Of a DNA stretch of 64,000 bases, positions 1 to 10,283 are shown one piece after another. The translations under genes were made by a program, and so were the position numbers. This DNA comes from Antitrichia curtipendula (lineage: Eukaryota; Streptophyta; Bryopsida; Hypnales; Leucodontaceae), in NCBI GenBank assembly GCA_951230915.1, contig OX579633.1, positions 52,218,029 through 52,282,028 of the forward strand, given 5' to 3'. The notes below the pieces were generated by a model. It ran no database searches. It saw nothing but the letters and a program-made list of their open reading frames with translations, and had not been told where the DNA came from. Positions within the stretch are counted from its first letter, which is position 1, and each line of letters opens with the position of its first letter.

Positions 1-78
1 TTCTACAAATAGGCTCTTCATGTTTTTCAACTACTTAGTGTAATTAGAGTTATTTTTAGACTCTCTAACATCAAAATA

Positions 79-287
79 AAAGCTAAGTAAAAGTTAGATT
101 CAAGTAAAAACTAGGTTAAAATTTGATCAAAGTGAAAGCTAAGTGAAAGTTAGATTAAAGTAAAAACTAGGTTAAAATTTGATCAAAGTAAAAGCTAAGT
201 GAAAGTTAGATTAAAGTAAAAACTATGTTAAAATTTGATCAAAGTAAAAGCTAAGTGAAAATTAGATCAAAAATAAAAGCTAAATAG
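79..287. repeat. 56-bp tandem repeat, about 3.7 copies
   Basis: Units begin at 79, 135, 191 and 247, exactly 56 bp apart, each starting AAAGCTAAG and containing AAACTAGGTTAAAATTTGATC. Inside each unit the words AAAGCTAAGT, AAAGTTAGAT and AAAGTAAAAACTA look like degenerate subrepeats. The array ends about 110 bp before the kinase start codon, so it may lie in that gene's promoter. No function is visible. Confidence 0.9.
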
Positions 288-312
288 TTCTATAAAAATC
301 AAGTCTTCTCCT

Positions 313-342
313 TTATTAAATATATTGATAAATATATATTCT
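313..342 (+). promoter_or_regulatory. Possible TATA region of the kinase gene
   Basis: An AT-only stretch with TATATTGATAAATATATATT lies about 55-85 bp before the ATG. It could act as a TATA box. In DNA this AT-rich the match is weak evidence. Confidence 0.25.
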
Positions 343-396
343 CATTTCTTTACTTTCATTGCCTTGTCTATTGTTGCTCTTCATTGACCCCCCCAA

Positions 397-1224
397 ATGA
401 AGACAAATACAAAAATGGACCTCTATATAATAGGTAATGAATTGGGGTGTGGCAAGTTTGGTACTACATACTTATGCACTGAAATTGCTACGGGCCATGA
501 CTATGCATGCAAATGCATATCAAAGTACGGTTTCTTTTCAAAAAAAGAACAAGAACAATTACAAAGAGAAATTGACATCCTAAAGTCAATTAATCTTAAA
601 GAGCATCCAAATGTAGTTTTTATAAAAGAAATTTTGGAAGACAATAGTGATGTATACATAGTGATGGAGCTTTGTGAAGGAGGGACACTCTTTGATCGAT
701 GTGTTGCATGTAGTAAATTTGAAGAACAAAAAGCTGCAAAAATGATCAAAGAAATTGTTTACGCTATTGAGGTGTGCCATAGCTTGGGTATTGTCCATAG
801 AGACTTAAAGCCTGAAAACTTGTTGTTTAAAACAAAAGACATAGATTCACCACTCAAAGTTATTGATTTTGGATTTGCTCAATTTTTTAAGGATGGTGAA
901 GTATTGACCGAAGTTGTTGGAAGTAGAGCCTATATTGCTCCTGAAGTCATGGAAGGCCACCATGGACCAAAAGCAGACATTTGGAGTAATGGTGTGATAT
1001 TATATGTTCTCTTAATTGGATCCTTTCCTTTCAAGGCAAATACATTTGAGGAAACATACAAAAAAATCTTAGAGAAAAATGGACAATTTGGTGCTGCTCC
1101 GTGGCTAAAAATCTCGGAGGGTGCTAAAGATCTCATTCAAAGAATGTTGAAATATAATGTTAATGAACGCTTGACTGCATCTGAGGTTTTGAAGCATCCT
1201 TGGATTGAAGAAAATGTCAAGTAG
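397..1224 (+). CDS. Kinase-domain-only Ser/Thr protein kinase, CDPK/PPCK type
   Basis: This 275-residue frame is a complete protein kinase domain and little else. Visible landmarks are a glycine loop GCGKFG (17-22), the ATP lysine in ACK (K39), a helix-C glutamate (E58), HRDLKPEN (134-141), DFG (157-159), a VVGS activation segment and APE (181-183), ending in HPWIEENVK. All catalytic residues are present, so activity is plausible. The sequence style (YLCTE.TG..YACK, MELCEGG.LFDR, DSPLKVIDFG) is that of the plant calcium-dependent protein kinase group. No junction helix or EF-hands follow the stop, and none is apparent in the next 3 kb. The length fits PEP-carboxylase kinases, which also lack the regulatory domain. 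There is no intron. It could be a true kinase-only gene, a retrocopy, or a truncated CDPK. A start at 397 leaves nine residues before the domain, and seven Cs directly precede it. Confidence 0.82.
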   Translation: MKTNTKMDLYIIGNELGCGKFGTTYLCTEIATGHDYACKCISKYGFFSKKEQEQLQREIDILKSINLKEHPNVVFIKEILEDNSDVYIVMELCEGGTLFDRCVACSKFEEQKAAKMIKEIVYAIEVCHSLGIVHRDLKPENLLFKTKDIDSPLKVIDFGFAQFFKDGEVLTEVVGSRAYIAPEVMEGHHGPKADIWSNGVILYVLLIGSFPFKANTFEETYKKILEKNGQFGAAPWLKISEGAKDLIQRMLKYNVNERLTASEVLKHPWIEENVK

Positions 1225-1332
1225 GTCTAAATAAATAAATTTATATGGAACTATTTTTAAATAGATAAACCAATCTTTTTAAATGATTAGATTTATAGTT
1301 TGTAAAAAATGTACTCGTTCAATGAGAAAGTA

Positions 1333-1380
1333 ATATCTATCTATATCTATATCTATAGATAGATATAGATATATAGATAT
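1333..1380. repeat. ATCTAT/AGATAT microsatellite forming a palindrome
   Basis: A run of ATCTAT-type hexamers switches at its centre (TATCTATAGATA) to the reverse-complement hexamers, so the array can fold on itself. It lies about 110 bp after the kinase stop codon, in the presumed 3' flank. Confidence 0.85.
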
Positions 1381-1383
1381 TTT

Positions 1384-4021
1384 ATACCAACATTCTTACT
1401 CATATTTGAGAAATAAATATATTTTTTTGCTTGTTGGATTTGAACAACAAAAACTTTATGGTGAGATTTTGTATTGTTTGTAATAGTAACTTCATTTATG
1501 TTTGAACTCTATATTTGTAATGTCAATAATGTATGCAAATTTAGTCATTTTCTTTTTCAATTCTAATTTTTCTCTCTTACACATGTCCAAGAGTCCATAG
1601 ATTTGAGTGACTAAGTCAATGTCTTGAAAATAGTCCCTTCCAACACCCCTAGATTTGAGACTCACTTATGCAAACTTCCTTAGTGCAAATTTACTGGTGT
1701 TACCAAATAGATTATGGAGTAATGCAAGAGCACTCAAAGAAGTTGTAAGAGCTTGAGTTGATTCCAACAAGAATGTGATAAAAATTGGATCCATTGCTCC
1801 AATCTTATTAGTGTATCTTATAGAAAGTCATCCTTGTGCAAGTAACCAAATTTTGGCCCAATTGTATGGATCTTGGAAGAAGCAGTCCAACACATTTGTA
1901 AACCACTCTTGGGAAATGTCCGTTCAATCGGCGGGAAGCTTCTGTGCCGTAATGCCCAATTACGTGGGCAAAACTGCGTAATCAGGGATTACGGATTTTT
2001 CATCTGGCTCATCGTTTTCATCCCAATTTTCATTGCGATTTCGTCGTGATTTACATTGGACAATACCCTTATCGTTGGGCATTGCGCCAAATAATTAGCC
2101 CTCCTCGTCGGGCTCTGCCCTCCTCGTCGGCCGATTATTTGGCGCAGTGCCCTCCTCTACGGGCATTGCCCTATACATATAGCCTTCAAAAGTGAAGTGC
2201 ATTTCCTTCAACATCCACATTGTCTAATATCTCATTTTATCTCCAATTTGATGATAATTGGTGTAAAGTGGTGCCACTAAATTTTTTAATATGTGAGGGA
2301 GTGATGCAAAAAGTGATGCCAAGGCATTTCCATTCCACTTATGCAAACTTTCATACTATTCACATGGATAAGACATTTAGCCTTTGTAGACATTGTGCAG
2401 TGCGTTCCATTGATTTTATGTACTAGATATTAAGTGTGTTTGTTTTGGTCTTGTTGCATTAATCCACATTCCATTTGTGGTTAACTTCTAAATGCCCAAC
2501 CGACCATATATGGTTGATCTGAAATTTTGGACTCATTTTGGTGTAGGCAGTTAAATTCTTTTGACCATTTAAAAAAAAATTTATGGATAGTTTTGAAGGT
2601 TAACTATTGAAATCTTTCATATTTTACTGAAAAAGTTAAATATTTGATTTAGTTTGGGAGGCCTCAAAGGCCCATATGTACCATTAGTGAAGAGTAAAGC
2701 TTGCAAATTTTACTTCATTTCCCGGCTTTGAGCAAAGTTTGTCAATTTCACTTGATTTGAGATCTAAAAATTATATATATCTATTTGCTTTTGAAAATGT
2801 TCCCAATGGAAAGAGTAAAGTGTTTTCATGATTTTCACCACTGTAATTTTAAACATGCAAGTGTTAATTGCAATCTCTATTTATTAAAAAAAATTGCATT
2901 AGAATAATTGCAAGGCGGGTTGTGTAATGAATTTGATAGCTTTTCATGTGAAATTAAGTTTTTTGAAAGTGCATTTCATTGTGCTAATACTATTTTTAGT
3001 ATGTTACCCTTCTCCACAATATTTCAGAAATTTTCACATAAAAGTTTTTTTGGATTGGAGGTGACATGAACAACTTTTCTCTTGTTATATACATTTCTCT
3101 TGTTATAATCTCACAACTTCTATGCAATTTTGCACTCAAAATTGGTATGCTAACTAATAAGCAAGCTCTTTAAACATCTATATGGTTAGATTGGGAAGAA
3201 AAAAAAAAAAAAAATTCATTGGAGATAACTATAAGTCCATGTTCATCTTTTGTAGGAAAAATATACTTCAAAAGGTTTGGGCATTTGAAGATTAATTAAG
3301 GAATACAAGATTTTGCCATTTTGCCTTTCATGATGGTCCATCTCAAGGTAAGTGGAATAACCAACTTGCATAAGTTTTCCACCATAAATGTGTTTCTATA
3401 ATGTAGAGTTTTTCCACATATATAAAATCACAATGGCATAGAATGTCCAATCCCTTAAATGAAAATGTTCTTTTTGTTTTTCATTAGTGCAAAATCTCTT
3501 GCATGGTCTAGTTGGAACTTTGATCACACTTTTGCCTAGATGCCAATGGTGTTGCTATGAGTTGACAAATGAAAATAATTCTATTGACTTGACTTATTGT
3601 ATGATGAACTTGTAAAGGTTTGAGTGTAGGTGAAAATGAGGTCTAATTGTATTTAATACAAAACTTGAATGGAAGGTGATAACAAGCAACTAGACTACAA
3701 TTGATTCTATCTTTGTACATATTCCTCTTCTTTGGTCCAAAGTCAACAAAGAGCTTATTTTGACATTAGAAACCTTGATTTGGTATCATGCAAGGGAGCA
3801 TAATTAGGAATTCATAACAACAATGACAATTTGAAATTAAATCCTACAAATGAACTAAAACTTTGATTTGTAAATTACAACAAACTTTGAATAAAGATAG
3901 TGAGCATATATTTGTAGTCACAAGGATTTTTTGTCTAGACATTCAAGTACTCAAGATTGATGCAGGAGGGATTTAAACTTCAAGCGTTCATTGCAAAAAT
4001 AAACATAGTGATGGTTTGAAA
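1384..4021. other. AT-rich intergenic DNA without recognised genes
   Basis: No frame here has the length, composition or motifs of a gene; the frames at 1775-1981 and 2220-2426 are chance openings. The only clear structures are the short GC-richer hairpin segment near 1.92-2.17 kb, listed separately, and an A-run near 3200. Confidence 0.6.
2077..2152. repeat. 19-bp inverted repeat enclosing CCCTCCTCGTCGG direct repeats
   Basis: The left arm 2077-2095 (GGGCATTGCGCCAAATAAT) and right arm 2134-2152 are reverse complements with one mismatch. The loop holds two copies of GCCCTCCTCGTCGG, and a related GCCCTCCTCTACGGGC follows. The surrounding 250 bp is clearly more GC-rich than its neighbourhood, which suggests inserted DNA. 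I do not recognise a family. Confidence 0.75.
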
Positions 4022-4170
4022 TTCATATTGTATCCATATTAGATCTATATCTATATAATATGTATATACCATATCAATACCGTATCCATATCTATCTATA
4101 TGATATCCATACAATACTTGTGTCTGTATCATATCCATACATTTGCATACCATATATGTATACATATCCA
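4022..4170. repeat. Degenerate TATCCATA/TATCTATA simple repeat
   Basis: About 150 bp made of variants of TATCCATA, TATCTATA and CCATATC. Short frames crossing it read as low-complexity Tyr/Ile/Met strings and are not genes. Confidence 0.8.
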
Positions 4171-4869
4171 TATTCAAAGTTGTTTTTCAAGATCAACGGC
4201 ATTGGGAGAGGAAGGATTTTTTTTTTTAAATCAACGGCTCTCAATTTTTTAGACGGGGGATGGAGGAGGAAATAGACATGACGCATCTTTTCGGGACATT
4301 GTAGAAAACCATTCATATTGAAGTCAAATCTTAATATCCTAAAGTTTGAGTTTTTCAAGAAATTCAACAGTTTTATTGAAGTGTGCCCCAAAATGTTGTT
4401 CCACTACCTACTACAAACACTTTTATATATTGCCACAATAGAAACTAGATAGGCTTAGTAAGTAGATATTGACATTGTGATAACGGCCTACTAGAGTTCT
4501 TTATAATTATCTCAATGACTCCGCTTGCTACCAACAAGTGAACACAAATCTTTATATACTAGTGACATATTTATAAACTTATTTGCTAGCTTATCACCTT
4601 GAAACTAATTTCATTAGCTTTCAAATAAAAAGACTAGCATCTCAAATTTAATACCTTTCTAGTTGTTTCATAGGAGTCATTATTATCTAGTATTGAGTAG
4701 TGTTATGCATTGTAAGAATATACAACCTATGTAAGGTATATGGCCTAGCCTTAAAATGCATGTAAAAAATTACAATAATGAAATGAAAATACCTTCAATG
4801 TCATATTTAACTACTTTTAGACTGTTCAATGAACTCTAGACAAAACATTTGAAGATCTTCAAATAATAA

Positions 4870-4988
4870 CATTGTAAGATCTTACAATGTTTGTATAGAT
4901 CTTTTGATGTTCGTACTGATCTCTTGATGTTTTGTATTGATCTCCTAATATTTTGCCTAGATCTCCCAATGTTCTGCATTATTCCTTG
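4870..4988. repeat. 20-bp perfect palindrome followed by 21-bp tandem repeat
   Basis: CATTGTAAGATCTTACAATG at 4870-4889 is a perfect palindrome. It is followed by about four to five degenerate 21-bp units of the form TAGATCTCTTGATGTTTTG. No gene is associated. Confidence 0.7.
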
Positions 4989-5012
4989 TTGACCATTTTT
5001 TTCCCGATGACC

Positions 5013-5877
5013 AAAATAAAATATGAAATGATTTCAAGAAAAGGTTGAAAATGAACTAAAATGGCATATTTTTCAACTCAAATAATTACAGAGAACACAT
5101 TTAGATGACCACTGAATCAATATTAAACTCAAAACAAACTTTCAATAAAGAGTCATTCTTAAGAGTTTTTGTTCAATTTTTAGACAATTTTTTCTTATAT
5201 AATATAGGGGTGTAAAAGTTATTTTAGTTCTATTATTCTATAGTGTATCTTTTTACTTCAAAAATTTATAAATAAGTATTATTAACAAATAAAAATATCA
5301 AAATTCAAAATCCAAAAAGCATATAGGGGGTCCAAAGTTTTGTTCGCACGTGGTTTCTAATGGATACTCCAAGTGAACTCCCCGTGTTTTTAGTCTTGCA
5401 TCCAACAATCTTTCTTGTTTTACTTCAGTCATACAAACCAACAAGGAAATCTTGGGGGGGTCACTTAGAGTATCCATTAGAAACCACATGCAAACAAAGA
5501 TTTGGACCCCCTATTTACTTTTTGAATTTAAAATAAAACAAAATTAAAAAATATGAATAGATTTTCCTAATTTGAAAGTTTATATTTTGAATTATTGATA
5601 TTTTTATTTGTTAATAATAATTTGTTACAAATTTTTGAAGTAAAAAGATACACTAGACAACTGAAAAATAACTTTCACACCCCTATATTATATAAGAAAA
5701 AATTGTCTAAAAAATGAACAAAAACTTCCTAAAAATAATTTTCTATTGAAAGCTCATTTTGAGTTGAATATTGATTCAATGGTCATCTAAATGTGTTCTC
5801 TATAATTATTTGAGTTGAAAAACATGCCATTTTAGTTCATTTTCAACCTCTTATAGAAGTCATTTCATATTTTATTT
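5013..5877. mobile_element. Large fold-back (long inverted repeat) element
   Basis: The left arm (about 5013-5379) and right arm (about 5461-5877) are imperfect reverse complements along nearly their whole length. Matching landmarks are AAATAAAATATGAAATGA, GAACACATTTAGATGACC, TATAATATAGGGGTGT and GTGGTTTCTAATGGATACT with their complements on the right. The loop is about 80 bp. A further partial copy of the GTGGTTTCT segment lies just outside at 5955-5990. No coding capacity is visible. This is the architecture of fold-back or MITE-type DNA elements; the superfamily is unknown. Confidence 0.8.
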
Positions 5878-6080
5878 GAGTTGGAAATTTTGGCAATAGA
5901 AACCTATAGTCATTATTAAATAATGTTCAAAATTTTAGGTTGAAATTATAGTTTATTAGAAACCACTTGTCCGCACATGGTTTGCTGTAGTAGAACTAAG
6001 TGCACCCCTCGAGAAGGAAATTAAAAAATATACATAGAGCCCCAGATGTACCTATATTGCTTTAAAATTATGGTATTTAA

Positions 6081-6726
6081 CCTCTAAATGCCCGAGGCAC
6101 CCAATTGTGGTGTCGCAAAAACTTTGAAGTTAAATAAACCTTATCAAATTATTATTTTTAGTAGTTTAAATTTTTGAAAGGTTCTTTTTTAAGTTTAGTT
6201 TTAGCATCAAAAATCCTATTATCAAAATGATTGATTATGATTTTTCTATTCAAGATTTTGTGCAAGGATGTCCATTGCAATCTTGACTTTTTGTAGTGTT
6301 GAGGGCTCTTGGAAATGAGCCTCAAATACACTAAATTTTAGAGAAAAATTCACATGAGAAATTCACTTAAAAATATTCTAAAGTAGATTTTGAGAAGCCA
6401 TAAATTGATTGGGGTTATGCATGTTAGGCCCTTTATCCTCATATTTTTTTGGTGACCAACTTTTTAGATTTGACATATCAAAAGAGGGTTGAAAGACTTC
6501 AAGTCACTTTTGCAATTTTAATACTCTCATAATTAAACATTATAATCTTTCAATCCATAAGTGGTATTGTTGTATTTTTTTTCCTATGTGATCTTTAACA
6601 TGCCTAGTTTGAATTTGTACAGTTACAATTCCAAAAAAAATGACAAAACTTATTAAAAAGTTGTCTTTTTTGTTTAATTTAGAGCAAATTCCTAAAAGTT
6701 CAAAAAAAGCCTTGAGCATTTAGGTG
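6081..6726 (+). mobile_element. TTAA-flanked non-autonomous element, family 3 (copy 1)
   Basis: The 646-bp segment is flanked by TTAA at 6077-6080 and 6727-6730. Its ends are CCTCTAAATGCCCGAGG and GCCTTGAGCATTTAGGTG, which form an imperfect terminal inverted repeat. An inverted copy of almost the same length (645 bp) lies at 45940-46584, matching along the whole length, for example around TGGAAATGAGCCTCAAATAC. No transposase frame is present. TTAA duplication with C-rich CTAAA ends is the pattern of piggyBac-type elements. Confidence 0.8.
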
Positions 6727-7636
6727 TTAAGTTTTTTTAATAAATTGATGCAAGAATATTTCCACTTTTTCTTTAAGAAAATAATTACCTTAACTTTCTC
6801 TAGTTCTTCTCAAGCCTATACAAAATTAAAGTGCCCTGAGCTTGAAGAAGAAAGGCATCTTATTTTGATAAATGCTTGCAAAGATGCACCTTATTTGACA
6901 TAAATCTTACTCATCAAATGCCCTCATGACATAAGACATCCATCCCCACAAGAATTTCTTTAAGGCCTTTCTCTATAAATAAAGTACATACCAATTGCAT
7001 AAGCAATCAGCAAAGCTGACAAGATTTATACTTTGAACAATCAAATGGTAGTGGTAGCAATGGTTGTCTCACAAGCTGTTATTCATTTGGGTGCTCAATA
7101 TGGATTGTGTTGGGCTCTTATGCCAAGGGCTTCATCAAAGATGACCTCATGATTGCTCATGTGAAACTAAAGTGTTGGAGAAGAACTTGCTTAGAGGATT
7201 TGGGGTGAGCGGCAATAAAATTAAAAGTGTACAAGATTTTAACCAATTTCTAAGCAAAGGAGGCATAGATGACATTACCAAAAAAAATCTCCCAAAACAA
7301 GATGAAGTTTATTAATTATAGCTAAAATTATAGGTGAAATGATATAGACGTTGAGTGTATCCACACCCACATCATGTTCTACACAGCACCCCATTCCTTG
7401 ATCCTTCTCTTCTCTAGCTTCTCCACTCCCCTCAAAACACACATCCTCTCAAGCTGGGTTGCCATAGATGTTGTGTCATGTCAGTCCTTGTTGCGGTCCT
7501 TGAAAGTCATATGTTTAAAAAAAAGAAAAAAGAAATACCACATCTTCTCCCTTCATTCAATATTAACCTATAGGTTAAATAGAGTCACCCTAATAACAAG
7601 GGTGTGTAATTTAAGTGTCACTCGTATTGTTTTCTT

Positions 7637-8190
7637 AGAGTCACTCATAAAACCTCAAATGAACAAACTCTTCATGTATGCCAATCATAAGCAACATAGT
7701 TGGAGATTATTCTCTCTCCAATGGCTGTATGAAAAAAAGTGGATGATTTTGTTGAGTCACTCATGGAACCTTAAATGAACAAACTCTCAATGTACGCCAA
7801 TCATAAACAACATAAGGTAGCAAGTCGAGAAATCGCCCACCTAAGAGCTGAAACTGAATTTTGGGAAGGTGAAACTTCTTGAAATATTTTTCAGTAAATT
7901 TTCCTTGACACAGAAGTGGATTTGGCATCTAACCTAAGTCGTTTCATATTTTTTGGAGCTTTTTGAAATTAGTTATGAAATTTTGAAGTTGAACTGGCAT
8001 AGGGTTCCAAAATCGTCCACCTCTGAAATATACACTGTTTGTACATCAGTGAAGGCTATGAAAAAACAGCATGTACAAATTGTGTACATTTTACAGGTGG
8101 GTGGTTCTTAATGCCCGAACTATTCTCGAGCCTTCTACCTTAGTTGGAGATTATTCTCTCTACAACGGATGTATGAAAAAAAGTGGATGA
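7637..8190 (+). repeat. Tandem duplication of about 115 bp, second copy split by a MITE
   Basis: Unit 1 (about 7637-7752) reads GAGTCACTCAT...CAATCATAAGCAACATAGTTGGAGATT...GTGGATGATTTT. Unit 2 repeats this from about 7753 but is interrupted at CAACATA by the element 7815-8140, and resumes with GTTGGAGATT to about 8190. Unit 1 therefore shows the uninterrupted target. Confidence 0.85.
7815..8140 (+). mobile_element. 326-bp TA-flanked MITE, copy 1
   Basis: The element starts AGGTAGCAAG and ends CTTCTACCT, flanked by TA at 7813-7814 and 8141-8142. The neighbouring duplicate unit without the insertion (CAACATAGTTGG at 7692-7703) has a single TA there, so TA is the duplicated target. Internal landmarks are GTACATCAGTGAAGGCTATGA, a TGTACAAATTGTGTACA stem and GCCCGAACTATTCTCGAG. 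A 326-bp copy lies at 39987-40312 and diverged copies lie near 26978, 27680 and 59225. A TA duplication suggests a Tc1/mariner-type mobiliser; no coding region is present. Confidence 0.85.
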
Positions 8191-10283
8191 TTTTTCTGAC
8201 CCACCCACACGGCAGGGTGTGTGACGCGCCACCAAGGAAAAAAACAAACTGGAAAATTCTGGCTTGGAAAAGCGCTCACCGGCAGTCATGAGTGATCGTC
8301 ACGCTTATGTCGCTGTTTTCACCACCACTCCGTCTTACCTTACTGAAGGGTTTGTTTAGGGTTTAGGGTTCAGACCTCACTGTTGCCATTAGCAAGGAAT
8401 AGGTTCTTAACGGCATTCGGTTTGTGGAATCTAACAGACGCGAGTATTTTCTTCGTGGAACCTACTGTATGCTACCATCCATCGCGATCACCCAGCCCGC
8501 CCGGCATCGGAATGTCCGCCCCCAACTGAATTTCTTGACTGTCTTGTTACGCAATCCACTAGCTAGCTTAGCTCAGCAATTAAGCATCGAGCGACTCATC
8601 ATTCTACGTCCGATATATCGATCGAACGAAGTCAGTCACCTCACTCGATCTCACCTGCTGCAGAGAATCTGATTTAATTACGCTGAGCTAACCCTTTTTT
8701 CTTTTTGTCTGGAAGAATTAAGAGTCTTGCCGTTCCATCGCATGGTAAGTAGGGTGAGGCGCGGCACAGAATGAATGGAAGGAGCCTTAGCTTTTTACTG
8801 TTTGAAGTCCAACAAAGGTGGTTCCAGTGTCGCATCAGAGATTGGTAAAGCAAGCGCACGGTACTAAAGGGGTGATATATCTCACATGTAGCAGGTGATG
8901 AAAGTATGTAAAAGCCAGGTAGGTAGGGTGACCCTTGAATGTAACGAGTCGTCGGGCAACTACCATATATTGAGGGCAAATGACAAAGCGGAGGTGGGAA
9001 CACAAGCAGCAGCTCAAGCATCATGTTGAAGGAGACTTTCTGTGCTGGTCTTGGAGCAGTTTCAATTTCTTGTGCATACACTGAGATGAAGGACTAGTAG
9101 TAACGCCAGCAAGTACGATTCGAGACGACAGCTCGATCTCACGCTGCTTGTTTATTTGAACATTGACATCATTTCAAGCCCACGCCAATTTGCTGGAAGA
9201 CGACTTTGTGAAAGATTTGGCAGTATGCAGTTGTTAGGGCATGGTTGGGGCATGAAGAACAGCTTATGGGTCACATGAAAGAAAGCTGTCTACTGCCTGT
9301 TTTTGCGTAGGTTGATAATCGAAGAGTTCGTTTGTTGCCTCGATGGCTGCGACCTCAATTTTACTCCATACATCACTTCTTCGGTTGTAAATTGCCAACC
9401 CGTTAGTCTTGATCGAAGCCTCGACCTCAGTATTCGAAGTCAGATCGCTTGTAAGTACGTAAGGCTCTTAATTCTTCAGTTTCCCTCTCCAGAATTGGTT
9501 TTGTATGTCATGGTCTGAAAATTCAGTCATTGGCACTTGACCTCACTCTTGTTGGAATACTTCCGATCGGAAGAGGCCCTTCTGTCGTTCAAATCCTCTG
9601 TCACAATTTGCGCTTCTTTCAAACCACAATCATGTGTGAATGTGTGATCGGGGTAAACTTCCTTCAGTTTCAAGAATGATATTGTAATGTCGTCCGAGAG
9701 GAAAGATTGACAGGAGGAACTTCGAACGTAGCTGTAAACAAAATCATTAAGAATCTACTTCTTCATGCTCGTGGTAACCCTTCACCGTATCTCGGAAATA
9801 CACACTTTGCAAGTGATGTCACGGAACTGAACCACCGCAAGTCCAGCTTTCTTGTGTTGCGGTGAATGTTTTACATTTTTGTTCAGACAACTAGTACCCG
9901 GCCTCTTGATCGAGATACTCTCCGCCCGAATTTCTTGACAAGCGTCTTGATAATCGGAAGCATACCGCTCTCGTGAGGTTGGTGCAAGTAGTTGATTGGT
10001 TTTCACGAAACTGAATTATCAAACCTGAAGAGTTTGTTGTCTGATGCAATTCGAAATGCCAGAGAACACGGCACCTTATCACCGAGATATATCTTTCACG
10101 AATTCAGGTTACAAGCAAGAAAGTATTATGAATGAGTTTAGTTCCGATCTGGACGCTAGTGACTGGGCTCGTCAATTCGTTGAAATTAAATTATTTGTAG
10201 CTGGCGTAGAACACGATGTGAGCGTCTCGATTTCACTGGGGCTTCTGAAGACGGATTTTAATTGGTACCGTGATCTGTTAGGT
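8191..10283 (+). other. GC-richer upstream region of the P450 gene
   Basis: Base composition becomes visibly richer in G and C from about 8200 and stays so through the P450 gene. A GTTTAGGGTTTAGGGTTCAG element at about 8350-8370 resembles the telo-box found in many plant 5' regions. Several open frames occur on both strands (for example the 135-codon minus frame 8674-9081), but none resembles a known protein. The region probably holds promoter and 5' untranslated sequence. Confidence 0.45.

Noticed and set aside
4092..4391. 99-codon minus frame
   Set aside because: It runs through the TATCCATA simple repeat and reads as low-complexity sequence.
8674..9081. 135-codon minus-strand frame
   Set aside because: Composition is not protein-like (Pro/Leu/His clusters) and no domain is recognised. 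It lies in the presumed P450 upstream region.
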